From: Dirofilaria immitis
Lineage: Eukaryota > Nematoda > Chromadorea > Rhabditida > Onchocercidae
Direction of reading: 5' to 3'
Length of the DNA stretch: 64,000 bases
Assembly: GCA_024305405.1 (NCBI GenBank)
Contig: JAKNDB010000076.1
Coordinates: forward strand, 423,501-487,500
The notes under the pieces were generated by a model. The model was given only the letters and a program-made list of their open reading frames with translations, did no database searches and was not told the origin of the DNA. Positions 26,997 through 41,615 of the stretch are shown here, piece after piece. The translations under genes and the position numbers were made by a program. Numbering within the stretch: position 1 is the stretch's first letter; each line of letters begins with the position of its first letter.

Positions 26997-29900
26997 AGCT
27001 GAATTGGAAGCATTGGAAGTAAGTTTGGAATGCTTTTTCCCACCTTTTTTTTATTTGGAAAAGGATCAAATACCAATTTGGGAAAACATAAATAAATTAA
27101 ACAGTTAGCAAAATAATGGTGATTGTTTTAGATGGTCCCTCATCTACTTTGACCAGCAGCCATCACTAAGAAAGCTGAGAATTGAATGATTAAATAAAAA
27201 AAAAGATGGAAATTAGGCAGATGTCCTGAAAATTTATCAAAGACTGTTCTCTTTGACCTATCTGTTAGAGAAAGAATTGAGTTAAGAAAGTTTTTTGGAC
27301 TTCTTATTCTCATCACATGCAGTGCCTTATGCTATGATATGTATGAATGTCAAAGATATGGCATAGAATATACAAGAAATAAAGATTGGAAGTATATATG
27401 GAAGTGATCTCTTCATCGACTTACATAGTGATATTTCGTGTCGTTCTTTTCACATTGCTGCATATCATCCATAGCACGTGCAGGTAGCATCTAGAGATCT
27501 TGGTTAATATATGATCCTTACCTTTTTCCTATATTAAGATTAACGAATGAAATTCTTCCTTCAAGTAACAAATTTAATTTGAGTCACAACTTATACGGAT
27601 AAGAATTAAATCGAGAGGTGGGAATCCAACAATTCAGTTAATCTGAAATATAATTCGAACTTAAGTTGAATGAAATAAGTTAAAAGTTATGAGGACGGAC
27701 CCATAAGCCCCTTATCAGGATACGTATCTGAACACTCATGTTCAGCGCCAGTATGGCTATTACCGTAGTTATTGTGTCGTACTCACTGGTCGTACAGTTC
27801 TTATAATCCTTGTGTCACTTATCATCTGTAGTAGCACAACATCGATAATCCACTTTTATGTGTCAATAGATTTTTCCTTAGAATGTGGCCTATTTACTTT
27901 TCTAAAATTTATTTTAATTAAATCCGATTTTTTGATTTGAGTTTGTTCTAATCTTAATCAAGGTAAGAAAAACAGTGAGGATGATTGATCGTTATTCTAC
28001 ACGTAATATGATTAATCAGAAAATTCTTTTCTTAATTGATTTAGTTATTAAATTCCATCATCATTACTAAGATCAAATATTATAAATTATAATCTTGCGA
28101 AGAACATTGGGACTGACCATATTTATACACCGGTCCCGTCATTAAAAGTCTAAATTCATAAGACTGAAGTCCAAATAATTTTGTTGATAATAAGTTTGTA
28201 AAAAACGTTGGCGTCTTTAATGTCATTTATAATTTTAAGCGCAAGCCGTATTACTGTAAATACTGTCTAATCGCCGAACTTATTATTATTGTGAATATGT
28301 CGTGGAAATTTGATTCCTTTAATAGCTCTACTTTCATTAATCTTTTCTAAATTCATGTTTTATAGGCATCATTACAACAATTTCGTGTAAACGAGCTTCA
28401 TATTCTGTTGTCCTCATTCAAGTGTCCAAAACTGGGGAAAAAGACAGAACTTGTGCAGCGGTAAGTTTTATTTCAACTTCATGTAGTCTTTTTGGATTGA
28501 CTGTGTTGTAGAATGTGGTAATTACTATATGGTTTGCATTTGCTAACTATTTACCGATCTGTTTTGTTAAAGAGTTATCTTTTTAAGCGATTTATTAGGT
28601 CACCATCATTCTGGTGGTCAAGAATTGGGATAAAAATGCATCATTTAATCAAGCACATTTTAGGTGCATTAATTTGTTGCAAAACGCCCGTAATCAGGCT
28701 GCAGTAATACAGAAAATTCGTGAAATTAGTTCAAGTCGACGTTACAGTGCATCAAGTGCACCTTCAGTACCCATGTATAATCATGTAGATGGTAATAGTG
28801 TCATGAACGGTTATAGTCCTGTAATGACATTATCATCGGCACTGATGCAACAGCAGTACATAAGTGTACACAATCCGTTTTCATCACAAATGGTTCAGAC
28901 TAGAAGTCTGAACATTGCTGATTTACCGTTTTATGATAAAGTTCGTTTCATATTTTAACTTCTTAATTAGAATTTTTCCTGAATTTCCATCGGGTTAGCA
29001 TATTTTGATTTCTCTCAAGTAACTATTTTCTTCAGCAGCAAACATTGCTTGAACTTTCTGAATTACCAGCAAACATATCGGGTATTCGATCTACATCTCG
29101 TTTGGCTTTTACATTTGCTATCCCACCGAACGTTATGCCACATATTGCTTATAGGTTAGTTTGATGATTATTTTAGGACTCGAAAAGATAATTGAGTTTT
29201 GTTTATCCATATATTTTATTCAATTATATTTTTTAGAAGTGAATCTGCGGCCTTACCACGTATTGAACTACAACTACGATTTTTCTCTTGGACCATTCGG
29301 CTGAGCAACACGATGATTTCCCACCTAACTGCAATGTGAAGATAGACGATGTTCCTGTCACTCTTCCGGTAAATATGAAGTCCGAATCATCTAGCTGCTT
29401 TTTATGAAATTCTCTCATAAATCTGAACATTCTGAAGAGCAATAAATTGCAGAGTTGGTTCGACATCTATTCTGAGGTTTGAGCAGTCATACTTTTTTTG
29501 TTTCACAAATTTAGGTTTTCTTTTTTTATGTAGAATATTATTCCAACGAACAAACCAAATGCGGAACCGAAAAGGCCGAGTCGCCCGGTGAACATAACTC
29601 CATATTGTCAGCCACCACGAGATATCATGCGGCCGCATCGATTGGTAGTAGAGTGGTCTGCAGATAAACGTTCTTGGGCAGTCGGCATTTATGTCGTTAA
29701 AAGGCTTACTTCCGATATATTGCTGTAAGATTTCTGTTTATTATTTTTCATGCAATAATTTTTGGAAAAATCCTTTCACTGTAGATTAAATATGTCAAAT
29801 CTCCCAAAAACATTATATGCTTTTATCACTAATCGAAATGATGCAAATAATTTCATTCCTTTTTATGCTTATTTAGAATGAAAGATTTGTAATTTTCTCC

Positions 29901-31951
29901 ATTTTTAGTGAGCGTCTATTAGCTAATCTTGCTAGTCGTCGTGATGCCGAAGAAACGAAACGTATGATCAAAAATCGTTTATCTAGCGATGATGATGATG
30001 CGATACAAATGGAAACGTTGCGAATGTCTTTGTTGTGTCCTGTAAGTATATATTTTTCTCAGCGGCCATTTATGTTCTTATGTAATGAATTCCATCCATT
30101 GCCTTCGTTAAAATCGTTTGAAATATTTATCGCAAGCCTCATTTTTCTCTAAAATCGCAATTTTAAACTTGTTTCACATTCCAGAATCCATCGATATGCA
30201 TTGTGGATTTTGTAGTTTTTGCATAATATGTATTAAGTAGAAATAAGAATTACTATAAAAAGGTGTTTGGACTCATCATTTCAGGTTATACATTGGGTAT
30301 ATTTTTTAAATCATGTTTTTGTTATATGGAAAAACAAGCAAACATAATCTTTTTGCATGAATTCTCATAAGAGCTAGTATTACACTTAAATTATTGTGAC
30401 GGTCTTTTTATCATTACACATCATTATTGACCATTGCTTATACACAGATTTAAATTATATACTAGAAAGTGATGGATTTTTAAGTTTTTGCAGCTTGGAA
30501 AAACGCGAATGCTGATACCAGTCAAAGCGTATGATTGCGCTCATTTGCAATGCTTTGACTTATCGAATTTTTTGAAGATGAATGAAAAACGACCGACTTG
30601 GAAATGTGCTGTTTGTAATAATGGTGCACCTTACAAGAAATTAGTAATTGATGGGTATGTTGCTTTTTATCAGACTGAATGAATTTAGAGAATGAAACGT
30701 TTTTTGCTGATTAATCATTTGTATTGTTGGATTATTGTTCTCCGAATCCGGTTTCAACTCATTTAGATAAGAAAGTGTGAATGATATTCTTGTAATTGTT
30801 ACTTACTTTGTTTACTCTTCTTAGCGTTCTGATTTTATAAGAATTTTTAACATAGATTGAAATTTATACGGATTTCAGCTATTTTGAAAGAGTTCTGAAA
30901 GATACGGCTTCGAATATCACAGAAGTTGAGCTGTTGCATGGTGGCGATTGGCGCCCAATAAATGAAGATGATAAATCTATTTCTGATAATGAGGAAGAAA
31001 TAAATTTGTCGAAAGATTCAAAAGTCATGTTAAAAGTGTTAAGAACAATATATTACATAATGGTAATCGAATGAATGCAGTCGTAGATGATGATATTATA
31101 ATTCTAGACAGTGACGACGACGATGAGGTCCTAATCGTTTTTTTTAGTTCTTGATGAATGAGGAATTGATTGCTTCTCCCTACATCTTTTGTTTAGCTCT
31201 TAAAACGAAAAGTTTGCAATGTTCAGCTTATACTGAGCTATTTATCCAATAATTTCGAAATAAAGTAAGGAAGCAGCTTGCGTATTTATTGAAATAAGTT
31301 TAAGAGTTCGATCGCTATAAGTCCATCTAGCGTTTTAGGTTTAGTTTCCATTTGAATGAACTTCTCTTTTTGGTAATTATGGTAATCTGATTAGACAAAA
31401 TGAAGCTTGATTTTTCAATTTTTTAGGTTCCACAACAACTGAGGTCTCAAAATTCTATGACTAAAATTCAAAGACAAGACGTTATACCATCAGTTGTATG
31501 CATCGATCTTGATGACAGTGATCCAGTGGATTTGTCACCTCATTCATGTCAGGCATCTCATATATCCTCTATCCCATTATCATTTAGCAATAACACATCA
31601 ATAGTCGCATCTACATCATCAATATCAACGACTGGCACAGCAATAACTGTTGGAGGTTCTACTCAGGTTAGTGCCACTCGTTCTGTCGTGCACTATCCAC
31701 AACAGCATCAGTCAGTACATCCGGGCCAGTCAATTTCATATTTTCCAAATCCTGCGGTATCGCTGGTCCCACCACCTGATACTGTAATAGCAGGTACTAA
31801 TAATACTAATTATTTCCATTCTTTCGAACAGCCATATCCTTACTATCAACAAGACTTCAACACTCGTTTAATTGCTGAAGAACTGCGACAGTTTATGGCT
31901 AATATTCAGCAATCAACAAATGCACCCAATTTTCCTAGATACTCGTCGTAA
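26980..31951 (+). CDS. gei-17: PIAS-family E3 SUMO-protein ligase (GEI-17 type)
   Basis: Transfers SUMO to nuclear proteins together with UBC9 (family knowledge). Exons: 26980-27018, 28366-28460, 28664-28940, 29036-29154, 29237-29368, 29534-29724, 29909-30041, 30494-30654, 30879-31127, 31427-31951, about 640 residues. Domains in order: an N-terminal SAP motif (RVNELHILLSSFKCPKLGKK), a linker rich in Ser/Tyr, a PINIT domain (exons 3-7, with EPKRPSRPVNITP), an SP-RING (CP|LGKTRMLIPV, DCAHLQCFD, PTWKCAVCNN), then acidic SUMO-interacting motifs DDIIILDSDDDDE and VVCIDLDDSD and a low-complexity Ser/Gln/Pro tail. One base is missing at 29280-29284 and again at 31032-31035; both are homopolymers. 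AATAAA lies at 32507-32512. Confidence 0.93.
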
Positions 31952-34900
31952 TTGATTTAATAACTTGCTCTGTGACTGATTGAATCTGTTACAACCTCTT
32001 GAATGCATTTGAAGTTTTTTTTTTTTTTTTTTTTTTGTAAAATTATTAATTATTTTCGAAATTTACAGGGCAGCTTCAATCTGTCAAATGGTTACCAATT
32101 TTCATGTTAATGTTCAAATATGTTTCTAAGATTCTTCCAGTATCCTAGTTGAGTCTTTAGGCAAAACCTTTTTTGTTTTCATAATTTTACGCTGCAACTT
32201 ATGCTTTGCTCGGAAGAGAATGGTTTCTATGAATGTTCTCCTTCTCAGTTCCCTTACTATGATTGAGAGAAGAATGTGTCTGAGACGAGATTTAATTTTA
32301 AAGGAATTAGCCTGATTGTTCTTGTTGTGTTTACCAGTGGCTTCATGCGAACAGATTTTTGGAAGTAGATATTATAGTAAGGGAACGATTTTTTTACAAA
32401 GATCTAGAATTTACTATAATTTATAGAAATATTTTTATGATTCTGGGTGAATTATTTTATAGGACTGATTTAAACAATAAGTATGCAAGTTTTGCACGAA
32501 AACTAAAATAAATATATTCAGAATTCTGGGGATTTATCTCCATAGGGATATTCAGAATTTTGGAGATTTATTTCCAAAAACAAATTATCTGAATCATCTA
32601 TTTGATGTATAATGTTCATCTCCACACATATAGAGAAATGAAATGTGGAAATATATTTTGAAAGTGCTATATGTTATCCCTACTCTTCAACATGTAATTT
32701 TGGCATAAGAGAAAAAGATATCGTGATCCTGACAGCGAACACCAGAGCTTTGATTGATGTTTTATTCGGGAACATATTCAAAGTACGCGAATATTGACTA
32801 ATAGATCTCAGCCAGGAATAAAAATGATTTCTTTATTGGCCTTTTCAGTTTGTTAACTTGAGAATGTGAGTTCCAAGTACTGCATTGATGTCGTTGGATT
32901 TGCTGTACTTTTATATTTGAAACTTATAATCGAAAATTGCTTTGCTGGAAAACGATGTTAAGCAGGGAAATTTCGCAGACAAAAATTGTGATCTCCAAAT
33001 TGTATAAGGTAAAACTCGTGCCTAGCTTTACTTATAGTTGATTAATTGATATTAGGTCAGTTTTGACCCAATGACAGAAATGAATAGATTTATGATTTAT
33101 ACAAAAGGTACCTTTTAAGGATCGGGATGTATTGTCAAATTCTTTGTAGTTGTGATTACGTCAATGCGTGCTTGTCTACATGCGCTATTGTGGGCTCTTA
33201 TTCAATTTGTTTATCAATTTTGTCTGGAAATTTGCATTCGCAATGTCATTTGGAGGAATGCTTGGATGAAATTGAGAAATCATTATTGGGAATACTCTAG
33301 TTTGATGAATGATTCATAAGGCACGACTTCTTTCTTCAGAAGATATCCGTAGTCAAGCTCTTTTTATCTAGTTTTTGTTCAAATCTGTAAAGTATGAGGA
33401 AAAAACATAAAATTTCATACTGGTTTGTGGATTTTAAACTTTATACGCAAGTTCAGTTCATCATTGCCTTTGTGAAGATAATTTAAAGAAAAGAAAATCA
33501 AAATGACTCTTCTGATGACTGTCACTTCCTAGTGTTATATGCCATGTAATATTCCTTATTTGAATTATATGTACATAAATTTTGATTTTCACTTATTACA
33601 AGTGGATTAGGCATATGATAGCCAGGTGTACTTAATACGTAGATATTTAGTGTTTGACAAACACAGATTTTCTTACACATATTGTGAGATTGATCAAACA
33701 GTCAAAAGGGCTTTTTCATCTTTTCCAACAAGAAAATCAAGGGTTGATTTTTATTTAATTCAGTCTTTACCAGTCGAACGAAGATATATCAGCCAAATTA
33801 TTCTTTGTTTATTGTGTTTGTATATTATTTTTGTGGTTTGTCTTCAAATTATGTTTTTTTCTTTTATATTTTCTAAATTTTTTGAATATCTTATAATGAG
33901 TGATATAGATATATGATGAGTGTGGTATGGTAGGGACGCATTTCCAATAATACTTTTTTTCAAAATGCAAACGAATGCAATATCGGAATCAGTTTTTTCA
34001 AGTTTAGACCACCATTAAGTTGGCATTTTTAGGAAATATAATGTTTTAAAAGATGGGTACTTGAAGTAATGCAGGAATATTGCTGCAGGATGTAGGAGTA
34101 TCTATTGCTATCCTTAAAATTATTTAACATTACAAAGCAAAACATTAAATAAGTAGGAAAAAAAAATTTAATGGTTTATTGGATGCTGAAATCACTTTCT
34201 AAACACTGAACATATGTTTTAGGGATATCCAAGTAAAATTATGAAACAGTGTTTAGGTGTCTTACGACAAGAATTTGGAAAAATGAATAAATTAGAAAAG
34301 GCATCCATGATACATCGGTTTTTTGAGTAATCCCTATCACACATGCTCTAATATTAATTGAGAGAATGATTGGGAAAACGGTAACAGAAACGATGATTTT
34401 TGCGAATTATATTTCCAGCAAAGAGAAAGTCAAAAATATTGCTAGTCATGTACCGTTCTTTTAAGGATAAGTATGTGAATATCTATCAAAATTTTCATCG
34501 AAAAGAAAGTGTTCAACGATCCATGGAAAATTTTTTTGGCGAAGATAGAAGTTTTTACAATTTTTCTAATAGAATCTTTTTATTGAATCGTTTAGAAAAA
34601 CTATCTGCGATGTATTATTTCTAATGATATATTCTGCATGGCAAGGATTTTTCATTATATTTACAAAAGTAAGGAACACTTCCCGTCAGCAGACGTTAAT
34701 TAGAAGTTAGATGAGAAAAATTTCAAATAAAACTAAAAATCCAATATTCTTCCCAAAGTTGTCTTGAAAGAAATGCGTAATTCATGTCTAATTTTTCTTT
34801 TTCTCAACTTTTGAATATATTACGGTGTTGCATGCAATATCCAATAAAAGACTTCAAGACATGGAGTTGATGTTCTGAATCTTAGAAGAAAATTTTTCGC

Positions 34901-35720
34901 TTAAGGATGAAACTCTAATTTTTTTAAATTTTCAGAAAAATGATGAGAGCCTTCATTTATAATTCTTAATTGTTCCTATAGTTATTAGTTATTGCATTTT
35001 CTAGATTACTATTCTCAAAATTGGATATAATTTTATTATTTATACTGCTTGAAAATGTTTTCAAATGCTTTTTTGCCAGTGGGAACAAATAGTATTCGTT
35101 ATTAAAAATCTTCTATACGTACAATAATACAGAATGGCGTCTCATAGTGAGAAAGATAATTGGTGAAAAGATTTTGTATGAAAAAAACACGAAATAATTG
35201 CTCGTGGCCCGTTTGAAGTGTATGAATTACAAAGACAGTCTGAGCGTAGCAAGTTGAATTGAGAAATCGATAGGCAAATTTTTAAATGACCGGATAATAG
35301 TAAAGCACGTGTAAAAAAAGTTATTTCAACTATAACAAAACTGAACAATACAACGTTCAATGTAGAATCTAGCTGATTTTTCTCAAAAAGGAATCGTCCA
35401 ATTGCTGAAATAGTTACACCTGAAATCGCTACACAACAATGAAATAAGTTCGAAACTTATGAACAGAAACACTTAAATAATTAAATTTGTTGACTGGGCA
35501 CATTTCAGCAACTTTAAAATTATAATGGGTTCAATTACTAGTTCAACTTCTGGATTTGAGTATTTTACCTGAATATAATCAACTGAACAATATACAAAAA
35601 CTTGCGAAAAAACTGTGCCCGTTAATATTTATCTCATCAAAAATAGGAAGAATGCAATGTTGGTCAAGACTTCTTGAAATGAAAGATTCAACCAACCAAT
35701 GGGATATACATATACAAATA
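31952..35720. other. Intergenic region between gei-17 and mef-2 (tail-to-tail)
   Basis: It holds the gei-17 3' UTR with a T18-type run near 32.02 kb, a short tandem duplication at 32516-32575, and the mef-2 3' side. The open frames at 33626-33916 (96 aa, hydrophobic) and 34400-34624 (74 aa, basic) match nothing I know and are probably chance. Confidence 0.55.
32516..32575. repeat. Imperfect tandem duplication, 34-bp period
   Basis: Two 26-bp copies beginning ATTCAGAATT, at 32516-32541 and 32550-32575, differ at three positions. They lie just after the gei-17 poly(A) signal. Confidence 0.8.
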
Positions 35721-37023
<1,303 letters not shown>

Positions 37024-39370
37024 GCTGACTGCAGTCAAATTTTTCAATTAGCAATTATTTATTCAGATTCAAAAATATGTTAATAGTTTCGATAATTAGC
37101 AATAAACCATTAAAAAATACTTGACAGCTTCTTTGTTGCGTTACAACTTCACCTGCAAAGTTTTGAACAATTTAATTTAGTGGTTATTTAGCTTGATTAT
37201 TTTGATACCTTCCGAATTAATTCAAAATAGAAAGTTAAATTAGCTGGAAGTTTTTCATATTCGAAACGATGATTTGTGAATCTTATGGCTCAATTTCTTT
37301 AACAAATCTACTAAGAAGACGAAGAAAAGATTGTTTCTTTTAAATATATGAACAAAATTAAATTGTTCGGCAGCCCTTTATCGTAAAATTTTTTTCATCC
37401 TATCCATACCACAAATTGACTGTATAAAAAGCTTAGAATGAGATATTCTTAAATGAATTAGAAACGTGATCTGAGTGAGAAACTTTCAACCAAAAATAAT
37501 AGAGATTTAAGTACGTGAGTAGCACAATTTGCATCAGTTGCTCTGCTAACTACGTTCGTACAGTATTTATCCCTTTTATCATATAATTAATCTGTATAAG
37601 CGGATATCTTTGTTGCACAATCGATCATCATTCGAATAAACATATTTTGCACAATTTTTGTTTCTAGTTTTTGCACTGAGATACATAACTTTTTAATAGT
37701 ATCAGCAACATAAAAATTAATGGCTAAAAATAATTATTAAATGACCGAATATGGACGAATGATCAAATCCAATTTACAAAACATATGATAGTCTTAAAGT
37801 CGTTAAAGCAAAGATGGTAAAAAAATCGTGAAAAAGAAGGTCTCCTCAAAGCAGATTTCTAATAATCAAAAAGTTACTAGTAAATAATAAAAACAATACA
37901 AATATATGGAAATTGAGCAGAAATTATGTGGGTTATTAACTTATAAGGGGTGATAAGATACTTGTGAGTAAGAATTTTTAGGTAAATTATGGATATGTAA
38001 ACAAAGAATTAAAAGAAATAGTTAAAGATACTACCTTTAGATGTATTAGCAAAATGGGAAAGAAAGATATAAAGACAGTTAATTTTGGGTTAATGAAAAT
38101 TTCACAGCAATAAAAATCCAAAACTAAGCCATAATTATAGTCGAAAGAAATAACTAATAACAGCAAGAACTTCAACTATAATATTACAAATTCAAAATTC
38201 TGGCTACAACAATGACATCCATAATACCAATAGTAAGAAAAATGAATCAATAAATATGGTTTCACTCAGTAATTACTGTAATTTGAAAATCAATTCATTT
38301 CTAAGCATTACACTGCAGAATAAAAAAGAAAGGACTCATTTAGCACGAAGCATATGCTTCTGAAATTTCAGATATCCATCTTTAGAAGATTTTGATAGAA
38401 ATGATTGAAAATGGATGAATACTTAAAGACTCTATATATATCCATATAATAACATCGTGATTAACAAAAACGTGATTCCAATCCACTCGTAAGTTGGCTT
38501 TGCAAGGATTCCTTGTTGTTGGTTATGGAAACGATAGAATGTTTTTATGCTCTTAAAACTGCACATTATAAAAAGACTCTTCCTACTTCTCCATCGATTA
38601 TCAATTTTATTATTGTTTAAGTAAGATTCACAGGCATATTAAATAAGCAATAATGTAGATCGTTTTTTCAATAAATGAAATCATTCAAACAACCCAACAT
38701 AGATAAAATCATAATTTATGTAAAAATTTTACTGGAAGTTTTCAGCAAAATTAACGAGCTGTTATTTGAAAAATCATGGAATTTCGACAGAATCGGGATA
38801 TCCATATTGATACTCTTAGCATTGTATCTCTCTAATGATTGACTGACACAAGATCCAGATAAGCATACAGTTGATCAAAAAATAGCCTCAATTCTTCGAC
38901 TTGTTTCGAATCTCTTTTTATCTTCATTTTTCCTTCAAAGTTTTTGTTCCGTACAGGATCTTCACGAACTTGCATTACTCGATTTGCGCTGCATTCATCT
39001 TCTGAGAAACCATCTACTTATGTTAGTCATATCTGATCCATTTACACATCACTCCTATCTACAGAATTCATGACATGTTTATGTCTGGATTAATTCTGTC
39101 ATCGCAGTTAAATTGCAAAAAGCAATTGCAGTGAAAAAGGTAAAATAGATCGATCATGTGCCAAAGTACAGAGGAGCCAATCATTAGCATGAATGAAAAA
39201 ATCAAGTAATATTGTCATCTATCGTACAGGTCAACGAGTATCTATGAAGAATGCTACGGAAAGTACATTCAAGTTAGAAAGCTAACAAGATGGATCAGGA
39301 GTACCTAGCACACAGAAATATTATGCTAGGTGTGTTTTCATGTCGATAAGATGTGTATATGTGTCTGTCT

Positions 39371-39393
39371 GTATATATATATATATATATATA
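39371..39393. repeat. TA dinucleotide microsatellite
   Basis: About 11 TA units preceded by GTCTGTCTG. Confidence 0.9.
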
Positions 39394-40184
39394 CTGCTAG
39401 GCTCGTAGTCATCTTCATCATTGTTCGTAATACCGATACTATCAACCAATGTATCCAATTATCTATCAGTTTCAGCGTGCCAACAAGTGACAGCTGGGCT
39501 GCAAAGCAGAAGTAAACCTGAGCTGTGATGAATGGGAAGGCTGATAACTTCAAGTTATATGAGATGACGCACGAATGGTGGTGGAGCAATAGCAATAGCA
39601 GTATGCATCATATGATTCTCACAGATGGATAAGATCCTCAAATGAGCCGCTCAAAAAGACTACTAGTATCGAGAGGAGCCGTGAAAAAGAGCGAAGGAGA
39701 GAATAAGGACAGTTTTTAGTGCAAGCTCAATTTCTTCCAAGAGTAAACCCAAGCAGATATCGTTGATAACTGCTGGTGACATTTATATTTAAACATCTAC
39801 GAGGAACGACTGACGGCTGTTGAACGAAGGGACGGATGGATGATTAACATCCTTTCTAGAATTCAAACGGCTCTTTCATCAAATGAGACTTCGAGATGAT
39901 AAGCGGGGATGATGATTATATCATATGAAGACGTTAATAGACATAAATGGTGGACATTAAATTGTAAATGACAATGGTAGCAATGTAGAGTTGTCAATTC
40001 CGATTCAATCCCATAAAAGTGTAATGAATTAATTGAGAAAAAAACGTCATGGTCAACTATTGGCCTCTCATTTTTATTATCCGCAAGCAGGCGTATCGAT
40101 CACTATTTACCGCAACTTCAAATAACAACTTAAAGCAGTGCCTTTTCATCATCATTAAGATCCAGAATTACATCCATTCAGACA

Positions 40185-40340
40185 TATATATATACGTATA
40201 TATGTATGTACCAATGCACACACATGCACACTCGTATACACACATACACATGCATGCATACACACACGCATACATGCATATATACACACATAACACATAC
40301 ATACATACATACATACATACATACATACACACACACACGT

Positions 40341-40371
<31 letters not shown>

Positions 40372-40455
40372 ATATACACACACAAACGCAATACACAGAT
40401 ATACACGTACATAGATATATACATGCACATGCATACATACATACACACACATATT
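40185..40455. repeat. Compound TATA/CATA/CA microsatellite
   Basis: About 270 bp of mixed CATA, CACA, TACA and GCATACA units. Several overlapping open frames on both strands made of His/Thr/Tyr or Cys/Val/Tyr are artefacts of the repeat. Confidence 0.96.
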
Positions 40456-41582
40456 AATGTAGTATATTATATTATATCAATCATATTAAGGGCCTACAAT
40501 ATCTCCGTGCATTCGTATATGGCCTAAGCACGTGACTCACAAAGTAACAATAGATAATAAACATATGTAGATCAATGAAAGGCCTCAATGAATTAACATA
40601 ATTAATTTTGTCGTCGTTCATAATATATCTGAAAAAAATGTGGCTTTTGATGACCATCATTTGTGATAAATGTATTATTTTATTGATAAATTGATCTTTC
40701 TTATATATATATATCAAACACAGAACCATCTATAATGAAATTGAGATGAAGCAATTTTAGCCAACATTTAATTTTCGGAACATTTAATAAATATAAAACT
40801 AAGGAAATCAGGCATGTATCGTTTAATGCTTAAATGAATGAATAGAAAATAAAGTCAGAGCTAATAATATCGCAAATAAGAATAAATTAAGCTGAAAATG
40901 ATGGCAGTTAATCTATCAACCTTTCCATCAGTCAATATGATATTTTCTCGAATACTGTATTCATCTCTCTCGAAGATAAAAGATTTCAAGAATAAAAGCT
41001 TTTTGATTATATCGATTTTTTTGTGGAAAAAGATACTAATAAGATAACATGAAATTTGTAGGCTTTCGTGATCGAAATCGAGTTTTCGATATTGCTTACA
41101 TAGATAGAACATAATCATAGCAAGCCATATTTCATCAAAATCGATATAAATAATACAACCAAACATTTTCCTACTCTGTTTAACTCCAAACACATAAGAT
41201 GAAAAAGTGATCGCTGCCTGCTCTGATGTCACCAATAAACGAGATTCAGTTCATATGGCAATTTCAGGAACTAATTAATTTTCTCCAAGCAACGGAGGCA
41301 GGAAAGAATTAGCCGTAGCATTTACAAACAATTCCCTTCAACGAAGGAATCGAAATTACTCAAGATTACTAAGGTAAACATGGATTAAAGAAAAATTGAG
41401 CTTATAATTAAAGTCACCTAACGAGGCGACAGTAAAGCTATCCAGGAGGTGCAGTTGAGAACGACGATTGAAAAGCAGAAGGCAGAAGCAACAAGCATCG
41501 CCAATATCATGGCTGGCAACAAAGTCAGTTGATGACGTCGTTCGAACAGCTACTATCGTCACGGACGGCACAATTTCATTCA

Positions 41583-41615
41583 CATACAAACATACATACA
41601 TACATACATACATAC
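41583..41615. repeat. CATA tetranucleotide microsatellite
   Basis: About eight CATA/CAAA units in the mef-2 to chaf-1 intergenic region. Confidence 0.9.

Noticed and set aside
28566..28663. A possible extra gei-17 exon after AAAG at 28572, encoding VIFLSDLLGHHH
   Set aside because: Joining 28460 directly to 28664 keeps phase and gives a continuous SAP C-terminal helix, while using this stretch breaks the frame.
29237..31127. Programmed ribosomal frameshifting as the explanation of the gei-17 frame breaks
   Set aside because: The same kind of one-base homopolymer fault occurs in six unrelated genes, so assembly error is simpler; no slippery-site plus pseudoknot arrangement was seen.
33626..34624. 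Two open frames (96 and 74 aa) that might be a small gene
   Set aside because: Composition follows the AT-rich background; there is no conserved motif and no convincing splice link between them.
40049..40457. Cluster of five open frames of 83-121 aa
   Set aside because: All are driven by the CA/TACA microsatellite, with no domain or non-repeat core.
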